From Scalesia atractyloides (Eukaryota; Streptophyta; Magnoliopsida; Asterales; Asteraceae), in assembly GCA_947069175.1 (NCBI GenBank), contig CAMTDV010000017.1:49919137-49983136 (forward strand): a stretch of 64,000 nucleotides of DNA, in the 5' to 3' direction. Both the position numbers and the translations under genes were made by a program. The notes under the pieces were generated by a model. It made no database searches. It was not told where the DNA came from and saw only the letters and a list, made by a program, of their open reading frames with translations. Positions 56,366-64,000 of the stretch are shown here, piece by piece (position 1 is the stretch's first letter; every line of letters starts with the position of its first letter).

Positions 56366-58044
56366 AATGCTTTCAGAAACTGGCATAGAAAATTTATTTT
56401 AAACTTCATGTACAGTTCTTACTGCTTTTCAAAATCCAAAAATATTTTACTTAGTTGTAGGATTGTTGTTTAAGAAAATACAAAAAAAACATCAGAAAAT
56501 TGAAAAATGAAGTTTTGTTGAGATATAGGGAAATGATAGTACCTTGGTATGTCAAATCTGATGCAGGATTACGATAATAAATAATAATTAACGTTAACTG
56601 TAACAGTTTCATCATACGTTGCTTCGGTAGGATTTACGCGTTAATAAGAACCTGCCTATGGTATATAAACATAATAAACTGTGTAATTTGTGTGACGCAT
56701 CCCTCGGATATATGGTCTTGCTACCGTAATTTCGTCTGACAACTTGCCAAACTTATGAGATACTAGGTCTTTATGTTTGTTAAATCTCTAGGGTACTATA
56801 CTTGGTCTTCTAATATTGTGTGAGCAATGTCCTAGACCTAGTATAATGCTTTGCTAAGCGCTTCGTTTGTGCGCAAACCCCCCCTTGGTGGATTTCTTTT
56901 CTGCCTCAACAATCATCTCCAGATGATCTGTTCTAAAGTTGTCAATCATTGGATGTACAAATCGCAAATCTATGCTACCACCGGGTACATAGAATAAACT
57001 GCTAAAAATTATGAAGAAAAAGATACCAAACATTGGTACACCACCTTTAAGTCGAGCCTTCATCTCTTTGTCTGTGCGGTGGCACTAACCTGAGCTCCCA
57101 AGGTATCGCATTTAGCCAGATACAGAGATTTTTCGGATATACTCACCTGTAAGATGCAATGTTTGGTAGTTTCGATACGGGAGTATATTCTGGGGTGGGT
57201 TTACATAGTTACAGTCAGTAATCAATGCACTTAATCGCATATCTCGAAGGCAGTGTTTGAAAGCATGCTAAGGCTTAAGTGGACCACAATACCGTTGAAC
57301 AAGTTGAATTGTTAATATCGTTCTAAGTGCTTAAACATAAATCTATAGTTTTGTGTTGGATATTGACAAGAAAAGCCGATATGATCTCCTTGCTCCAACT
57401 TCATAAAAACATATTTGGTGTAAATATTTCTCGTACTGTTTCGAGTTATTTATCTGTCAAAAATGAAAAATATCAAAAAGATTTTATCTTCTTGTTTCTA
57501 TGCGCGATTTTTTATATGAATACTCTATCGGGTTGTGAGCATTCTTTAAATAAGGTGATAATTCATCAGGTCATGTAATCTTTCACTAAGTCTTTTTGTA
57601 ATAAAAATCTCGGTCGTGCGAGTTTTATCCAAGTGTGATAAGTGATTTTCGTGAAAGAGATGTTTGGCAAAATTGAATCCATTGTGAAATCTTTTGAAAT
57701 TCAAGGGTTAAAAGTGAAGAGTCCTTTAAAATCTTAGGATTAAAAGTGAGAAATTGGTTTGATTTAAATTTAATGGTATAGGAGTTCTAGGGTTTTCTCA
57801 AAAATTCTTTTTTCGAGTTTTTGCCCAAGGTTATATACTTCTGGGTTTCGCCAAAGTTTAATGAGTTTCAATTTCAATCCATTTTGGGTTTTATGTTCTA
57901 TAGGGTTTAAATTCAGGGGTTGGGATATCCTAAATTGAGTTCTCTAAGTTTTGCGATCAAAGTATTTCGAGGGTTCTTTTTGGTTCTGGGTTTTTGATTT
58001 AGGATATTCCAGGTTTACTCTAAGGGAGATTCCGGATTTGTTGA
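56366..58044 (+). other. SIRE region between pol and the accessory ORF
   Basis: About 1.7 kb with no supported coding sequence. It would contain upstream elements of the promoter-like segment at 58045. Confidence 0.6.
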
Positions 58045-58055
58045 CTTATAAAAGG
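58045..58055 (+). promoter_or_regulatory. Candidate internal promoter (TATA box) before the SIRE accessory ORF
   Basis: CTTATAAAAGG is a strong plant-type TATA box. It is followed by a CT/AC-rich leader-like sequence (TCTCTCACATACAAAACCC) and a candidate 5' splice site ATCTCAGGTTTGTG near 58192-58205. A possible acceptor is TTTCTTAG near 58567. This would let the 3' ORF be made from its own short, spliced RNA. It is an inference from sequence layout only. Confidence 0.45.
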
Positions 58056-58589
58056 ACTACAAACGGTCATCTTTCACACTTTTCATCTCATCTCTCTGTT
58101 TCTCTCACATACAAAACCCACTTCTACAAACCTTTGTTCTTCATAAATCTCTGTGTAAAGGGTAAATCTTAAGTCTCATCAAGCATCTACACATCTCAGG
58201 TTTGTGTCTTTATCTATTATCTTGTTCGATTTCAAGTTCCATTCTCTCAGTAAGTTTAGGGCTTGCTTTATTGAACTTGGTGTTCTTATGTTTTGATTGT
58301 TACTGGATGAATATTGGATGTTGACAAAGAGTTGTGTTCTTGTGATTAAATGTGCTTGCTACTTGTTGTTTCAGTTGTTTTTTATTGAACTAAGATTTAG
58401 GGTTTGTATAAAAAATTTGGGGGGTTTTGGTTTTTGTTCAAGAACTTAGTGTTCTTAATTTAGAGAAACAATTTTCAAAGTGTTCTGCTTGTTTATGATA
58501 TAATGTTCAAAGGTTTGGATGATATTTCTGAGTGTACAATGTGTTTGTGTTGCTCATAAATGTGAGTTTCTTAGCTTAATCTATCTGGT

Positions 58590-61500
58590 TTGGTTGATGT
58601 TCTTGGCGGGAGTTTTCGAGTTGAATCTTCTTATGAAAGATTTTTGAAAAAATTACTTTTTGATCTTAAACGGGTTTTGAAAACTTTGTTTGTTTATATG
58701 TCAGAGAAACTTATTGTCTGTCTCCGTAAGTTCGGCGATAAGACTATCAGTTTCAAGGAGGATTTACAAACTGGTTTTCAGGATTTGCGAACGAGGTGCT
58801 AGAGCGTTTGGGTATGTGGGTTCTTTTACAAAGAAGTAGATATTCAAAGGAATGCTTATTGGCCAATCGCGATATTATTATCATGTGATTATGCAATGTT
58901 TTGCTCCTTGAAATCTGGGATGGACAGTATGGGTCACGATCTTCTATCGGAAATGATCGGGTTAACTTTTAATCAACCATACAATTTCTCTCCCATGATT
59001 CTTCAGGAATTTATGACACATCTAGCGTTGAAGGTGAATTATAAGCGTTTAATGATTCTTTACCCAAGATTTCTTACGATGATTTTCCGACACCTATTGC
59101 CAAACCTTTCATTTGATCCTTAGTTGCCTTCTTACGCTCAGGCGGCCATGCATCCTCGCATCTTTAAAGATTGTGCAAAAGCTATTGAAACAAAGCATGC
59201 AACAATTCTTCATGTTCCTCATCAATTGCTTGGTACAATCGTTCAGGATAACTACAATCCTGAAAATGATCAGATCTGGATAAACATTCGAAATAAGGTT
59301 GCAGAAAACTTCGGTGCTGGTGAAAATGTAGAAGTTCCAGTAAATCGGGAACCAGTGGTTGTTTAACCTTAGGTTGATCTTCAACAACCACCGGTTGATG
59401 AACCTGTGCCTGAACCTGTAGCAGAACATGTTATTGATAAGCCTGTTGTTTCTTCTCGGCACCTAGTGCTGTGGTCGAAACTGATCCATTGATTTTAGAT
59501 CTTGATGCTGCTCTGGAAGCGGATCCGTCTTCGCGTTCTGTTGACAAAGGGAAGCAAATAATTGATGAATCTGATGTTGACATACTGACTGAGAAGAAGT
59601 ATCTGCAGTTAGTTCTAAAGGATCTGCGAAACCAAGTTTCTCTTGCTGAAAGGGAACAACTTGATCTATTTCGCGCCAAAGTTACGTCTTTCGGTCCTTC
59701 TTCCAAATGGGGTTTACATTTAGCTGCATGGAATGTCAAGTTAGATAATTTGGATTCAATTTCCTTAGCTCTTCATCTGATGACAACGGATAATTGGAAG
59801 TTTAGATGTTCATGCTTCGAGTGGTGAAACTTCTTTGGGTGCAGTTATTACTTCGGTTTCCAGCGGTCTTTCTATTTTGGGAAGATCAATCTCTCTTCCA
59901 TTTATTACAGCTTCAATTCCAGCTAGTTCCTTTGTTGAGTCTATTAGCATTTCCACGTCTGTGGGACCATCCGTCCCTGTCATCTCCTCTGCTATTCCAT
60001 TTGTGCCTTTATTTGGTTCATTATCTTCTCCAATGGGTACAGGTAATTTGTTTGCTTCGACAAAAAGCTCGTCTTCGCCACCTTTGCCTTCAGTCTTTTT
60101 GGGAATGGCACCAGGGTCCTCTCAAAGCTTTGTATGACCAGATTCTCCGGCCATTCAGAGTCCTTCTGGTATGAAGAAGTCAAAGCAGACATCTTCAAAG
60201 ACTGGCACATCGAGGCACGTAAAGCTAGACCGAAAGTGGCATTTGGTCCTACTCCTTCTAGTCTTTCCCCAGTTGGTTCAAGACCTACAGCTCCTCGTCT
60301 AGTGTCCTGTGTTTATTCAGACTCAATTTAAGGATGTTGCTACTGTGTTAAGGGAACACCGTGAACAAATTCAAAGTCAGAGAAGAGACATAGAGTACTA
60401 TAAGAAAAAAGATGCAATACGAGATCAGCAGATATCTTTTCCGGTTGACTAAGGAACACAATATTCAGTTGGGAGATATCATGAAACAAGATGCTCATAC
60501 TTCAGCTCGACAAGGAACTTTAGTCAGGGCCACTGATCAGCTTCTAAAGATTGTCTCGGAACTGGTTTCACTCCTTGCTGCTCAGGGGGAGAACTCGGGT
60601 TTTCAAGTGCAAGCTCAGTGCAAGATTGATGAGCTCAAGATGATCTTAATAAAGACGATGATCCAGAAGCAACGCTTCATGGGGAGCAGCCAAGGAGTTC
60701 ACATGTTACTGAAGCGGTAACCTTGGCTCAGGTTGAGGGGAGTCCTCTGGTGCGGGTGCTGGGGGTAACAAAGGTCCTTCTGATGTTGATGTAGATATAT
60801 TGTCTGATTCTGAGCTACATCTTGTTGAAGATTTGGTCTTGGATGTTGGTGATGTGATAGAGGGTCTTGTTGAAGATTAGAAGACTGATGATGACTTTGC
60901 TGGCAAGTTCGAGTGCATTGAAACAGGAAAGGGTAAACGGATTGAATATGAGTCTTTGAAGGTAAACTTTGATGATTTACGAAGCTATGTTTTTGGTGAT
61001 GATATGCCAGATGAAATCTCGAATCCCATTCGTGTTCCCAAAGAAGTTCGTTTGTTGGCACATAGGTGGTTTAAAACGCTTCCAAACGAAACTCAAAGGA
61101 AGAGATATATTAACACTAGAGGTGAATATTCGGGGCAGATTTGTAGTTGGGACAACACTGCCTAGTAATTATTAAGCATACCGACGGGGTTCAGTATTTC
61201 AGGCCATGGGCAAAATTCCTTCGAACCCATCCTGCGAGAGACTTGCATCATCTTGCTCAACTGGATCTAAACAACCACACAAACGTTGCCAGTATTAGAG
61301 GATGGATTCCTCATTTAGTTGCAGAGAGTCAAGAGAGCAAATGGAAGATGTTCAAACCTGCTGTTGGGCGTGCAGTTAGGTCTCTGAACAAGTTCATAGG
61401 CAAGGAGGTGTGGAAGATGGTTTATCCTCCAGCTAGATGCCTTCGAAAAATCCCTACGAGAAAGTTTGATCTTGATAAGATTGATGGCATAGGTATTGGT

Positions 61501-61742
61501 ATCTAGATGGAAAAACCAGAGAGTCTGTGATCACTCAGAAGAAAACAACGGAAGAGATTGTGCGGATCTTTGATCCAATTTGGATGGTTAATCTGAAGGA
61601 AGACCATCTGAGAAAGCTCCGTCGCCTACCATTGAGGTATCGTGAAGAAGATCGTGAACTAGTCAAACATTTTATCAAAGTAGTTCAATTTTGTGTGAAG
61701 AATCATGTTTGGGCAGGAAGCAAGTACTCGAAGCAGGGATGA
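58590..61742 (+). pseudogene. SIRE 3' accessory ORF (env-like/unknown), decayed
   Basis: A series of plus-strand frames in the place where SIRE elements carry an extra ORF. Pieces include RKFGDKTISFKEDLQTGFQD; LSEMIGLTFNQPYNFSPMIL with KVNYKRLMILYPRFLTMIF (58896-59123), similar as I recall to the 3' ORFs of SIRE elements in Asteraceae; IVQDNYNPENDQIWINIRNK; KYLQLVLKDLRNQVSLAERE; a Ser-rich hydrophobic segment (59835-60137); a coiled-coil-like LREHREQIQSQRRDIEYYKK; RVPKEVRLLAHRWFKTLPNE; and WIPHLVAESQESKWKMFKPA. Frameshifts and stops separate all pieces. It is called env-like in some SIRE copies, but a role has not been shown. Confidence 0.6.
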
Positions 61743-61779
61743 AGACTCCAAGACTGACATAGAGACCCTGCATTGATTA

Positions 61780-61789
61780 AGGGGGAGTC
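61780..61789 (+). other. SIRE polypurine tract
   Basis: AGGGGGAGTC directly before the 3' LTR. Confidence 0.85.
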
Positions 61790-62368
61790 TGTTAATGCAC
61801 TTTGGGTATAATAAGTGCACGCTCTCAATCTATAGGGTCTTTTATGTAAATGTATTGAAATCAAGTCTTATAGTCCGAGTTTTGTCTAAGAATTAGTCTG
61901 TCCGAGTTTTTGGTGATGTTGTCTTTCCGGGTTTTGCTTATAACATGTAATCTGGACTTGGTTTATTTAATATCAAGTCCGAGTTTAGGTATTAGGTTAG
62001 TCCGGACTTCCTTTGTGTTTAGTAGTTCGAGTTTATTGTATGGGCCTTGGGCCAAGTTTTGTATCCGGACAAGTGTTGTCCGGATTTGTCTTGTATATAA
62101 ACCTGAAAGTGGAATAGACAAGACAGCGATTCTTTTGTGGAAATTTGTGCACCTTCTCATACCCTAATCATTGTGTGTGTGATTTGCCTGGCGGCCGCTG
62201 TGTGTGACGTCATTCATCCTCAACATCAAGAATACTTTGTGTATTCTTGATTTCTCTCATAAATCTTGCATTCTGGTTCTACATCCTACAGTGGTTGATC
62301 ATCAGGTGGATCCTGCACACCTGTTGATTGTCTTTGTTGAGTGAGATCTTGGATTAGGTGACCTTACA
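61790..62368 (+). repeat. SIRE 3' LTR
   Basis: 579 bp, TGTTAATGCAC to GACCTTACA, equal in length to the 5' LTR. Several CCGAGT-type motifs are present here where the 5' LTR is changed. Confidence 0.93.
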
Positions 62369-62690
62369 TAATAACGTAATGGGTATTCAAAATCACGTAA
62401 TTATGTGCTGGGCATTCAAAATCACGTAATCACGTGATGGACTAATGTGTATTCAAAATCCTACAATTAAATATGAAGAAAACTATAGCAATAGGTTGAT
62501 CGAATTAAAGAGAATAAAATGCTTGTTAAAACGGTGTAATTTAAAAAAATAACGTATGAAAAAGTTATAGCTGTTTGAAAATCGCTGGAGAAAGGTGTTT
62601 CAAGTGAGAAAGAACTAAATTACCCTTAAGCCATGCCAGTTGTCCTCCCCTCAATGTCTTGTAAGCTTCGTACGAAATTTTTGTCTTTTA
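62369..62690 (+). mobile_element. Right half of the inverted-repeat element split by the SIRE copia
   Basis: Reverse-complement match to 27165-27807 (see there). It begins TAATAACGTAATGGG right after the copia LTR, with repeated GTATTCAAAATCACGTAAT phrases, and runs out near 62690 after CTTCGTACGAAATTT. Confidence 0.7.
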
Positions 62691-62699
62691 CATGATCCA

Positions 62700-62845
62700 A
62701 CATCTATACATATATTAACAGAATTTCTTTTAATCTCTATCATCTGTGAGACTTGAACCCAAAGTCTCCTCCTCCTCCTCCTAAACTAAAAAGTTTAAGG
62801 GTTTGCCTTTACCAATAAACCACCAGCTCATTGGTAGATAAAAAA
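62700..62845 (-). mobile_element. Possible SINE-like segment with pol III B box
   Basis: On the minus strand GGGTTCAAGTCTC (62748-62760) resembles the tRNA-type B box and TGAGCTGGTGG (about 62821-62831) loosely resembles an A box, about 60 bp upstream. No clear poly(A) tail or target duplication is seen, so this stays tentative. Confidence 0.25.
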
Positions 62846-62852
62846 ATATAAC

Positions 62853-62854
<2 letters not shown>

Positions 62855-62883
<29 letters not shown>

Positions 62884-62884
62884 T
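62855..62884. repeat. (TTA)n microsatellite
   Basis: About ten units of TTA/ATT. Confidence 0.95.
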
Positions 62885-63054
62885 TCTTTATATAATCAAT
62901 TTTTAATACCTTTTTTGTGCCACATAACACATTTTTTTCTTTCACAATTCGCACACAAGGAGGTAATTACTGCTTTAATTAATGTGTAATTACTGCTTTA
63001 ATTATTAATTTATTTATTAAATATTTTAGTTTGTAATTACACACTATAAATAAA

Positions 63055-63429
63055 TTAAAAATAAACAAAAAAAGACATTTCTTTTAAATTCAAACTATAA
63101 AGTTTGGCATAGGTTGTGCTTGGGTAAAGATTTTGATGGCTGGCATTGTTTGGGATGTTTGGCATAGGTTGTGTTTCAGGAACCCAATCGGTTTGTGATA
63201 CGTTTGTAGCAGGCATATCCCATTCGTCAGCAATGTATTGTTGGTATGCTTCGTAATCAAAGACCAGACGATAACCGGTTTTTTTCATTGTGGCTAGGAA
63301 GGTTAAAAAATGATGGTGTTGGTGCATATGTTTGTCACCTACGTCATCGAATGACATCGACGCTGTATTTAGGAGCATAAGGTTGTATCTTGTATATTGT
63401 AAGGACATTTCGCACGAAGTGGGTGACAA
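63055..63429 (-). CDS. Unidentified ORF or gene fragment
   Basis: An open frame of 124 codons with SMSFDDVGDKHMHQHHHFLT, MKKTGYRLVFDYEAYQQYIA and DEWDMPATNVSQTDWVPETQ. Amino-acid use looks protein-like and the frame is longer than its AT-rich neighbours. I do not recognise a domain. The opposite strand has a shorter overlapping frame (63332-63565) that may itself be a remnant, so the two calls compete. Confidence 0.3.
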   Translation of the reverse strand: MSPTSCEMSLQYTRYNLMLLNTASMSFDDVGDKHMHQHHHFLTFLATMKKTGYRLVFDYEAYQQYIADEWDMPATNVSQTDWVPETQPMPNIPNNASHQNLYPSTTYAKLYSLNLKEMSFFVYF

Positions 63430-64000
63430 AGTGGCATCACCTCATGCGAAGTGGCTAACCCTTGTACGAGTTATCAAGTCTATAAATAGGTTCAAGGTGT
63501 TAGTAGAAGTAGAAGTTGTTGTTGTTCAGGACGGCGAAGCTCTGCCCAGTTGTTTCCGGATGTGACGTTTGAAGAATTAATAAAACAACGATTATAAAGT
63601 GAACAGAATGTTGAAATAGAAGAGAAAAAGCGATGATGAGGTTATCTCTGCAACATTAGATACTGAGAAGCAAACTACTGGTGACAATAACAAGGAATCA
63701 GAAGATTCTATGGATGAAAGGTTGAAGAAATTTCAACAAGAAAAGGAACAAGAGGCTTTAAAGAAAAAAGGTGTTGATGACAATGTCTATGTTCCAATCG
63801 GAGAATGAGTCTGAAGAAGAAAGACCTGTGAAAAAGTCTCGTAGAATCAAGAGCAAGACACTTACTAAGAAGAAGTTTACTGGATCTACTACTGAAAAAG
63901 CCAAACGAAAGTATCTTCAAAAGAAAGCTTCGAAATCAAGAAACCAACAACCACCTACATCACCAATTCATACTTCACTGATTCATGTATCACTAACACC
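63332..64000 (+). pseudogene. Coding-like remnant with a charged, lysine-rich tail, runs off the window
   Basis: Frames with breaks read HEVGDKVASPHAKWLTLVRV and DGEALPSCF, then SEDSMDERLKKFQQEKEQEA, LKKKGVDDNVYVPIGE, and after a shift SRRIKSKTLTKKKFTGSTTE and AKRKYLQKKASKSRNQQPPT. The pattern (acidic then basic, low complexity) is like linkers in retroelement accessory ORFs. A TATA-like TATAAATAG is at 63480-63488. No family is assigned. Confidence 0.35.

Larger units (their letters stand above)
27808..62368 (+). mobile_element. SIRE-like Ty1/copia element, about 14.2 kb without the nested block
   Basis: Two 579-bp LTRs (27808-28386 and 61790-62368) begin TGTGAATGCAC / TGTTAATGCAC and end GACCTTACA. 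The flanks TAATC and TAATA agree at four of five bases and are a plausible target duplication. Order inside: iMet PBS, gag, protease, integrase, RT, RNase H, then a promoter-like segment and a long 3' accessory ORF, then PPT. Protease-integrase-RT order defines Ty1/copia; the big gag with coiled coil and the 3' ORF point to the SIRE/Maximus lineage. A 20.4-kb block (35814-56194) splits RNase H. All frames are broken. Confidence 0.92.

Noticed and set aside
60699..61061. Minus-strand His/Gln-rich 120-codon ORF
   Set aside because: It is opposite the SIRE accessory ORF, whose sense frame (60956-61165) has much more protein-like text.

Overview
This window is plant nuclear DNA made almost entirely of nested, decayed transposable elements. 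Supporting signs are plant-type LTR retrotransposons (Ty3/gypsy Tekay and Tat lineages, Ty1/copia SIRE lineage), primer-binding sites matching plant initiator tRNA-Met and tRNA-Lys, AT-rich composition, TA/GA microsatellites and MITE-like inverted repeats. The 3' accessory reading frame of the copia element and the LTR families remind me of the daisy family (Asteraceae), but that is recollection and not proof. I found no intact gene; every retroelement coding region is broken by stops or frameshifts.

Layout. 1-2341: a diverged LTR on the minus strand, cut by the window edge. 2420-17986: a Tat-lineage gypsy element (Tat-1, minus strand), with an antisense accessory ORF remnant at its 3' side and a complete 7.9-kb Tekay chromovirus (plus strand, 5492-13370, TSD TTCCG) inserted in its pol region. 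17987-23047: a second Tat copy (Tat-2), lacking integrase and 3' LTR, abutting the 5' LTR of Tat-1. 23048-26180: the only stretch that is not clearly retroelement; it holds exon-like pieces on the minus strand with plausible splice sites, possibly a host gene remnant or captured gene. 26180-27807: microsatellites, a small hairpin, a 670-bp long-TIR MITE, and the left arm of a second inverted-repeat element whose right arm lies at 62369-62690.

27808-62368: a large SIRE-like copia element (plus strand, two 579-bp LTRs) with gag, protease, integrase, RT and RNase H, then a promoter-like segment and a long 3' accessory ORF. Its RNase H is split at 35813/56195 by a 20.4-kb block (35814-56194, outer target duplication about AAACA). 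That block is an array of LTRs and internal regions of a minus-strand family encoding only gag, with no protease, RT or integrase visible. One of its LTRs is in turn interrupted by a 3.2-kb probable solo LTR (44771-47965, TSD GTTTA). The nesting order read from the junctions is: inverted-repeat element, then SIRE copia, then gag-only element, then internal duplication/deletion, then solo LTR. 62700-64000: a weak SINE-like segment, a TTA microsatellite and two unidentified coding-like remnants.

The most interesting signals are structural: (1) a ~100-bp palindromic module with a TATATATA core in its loop, present seven times in the gag-only family, with paired stem changes; (2) five hairpins at ~35-bp spacing in the solo LTR, whose stems differ by compensatory changes; (3) a series of LTR hairpins kept between two diverged LTR copies; (4) the gag-only family and its recombined array.
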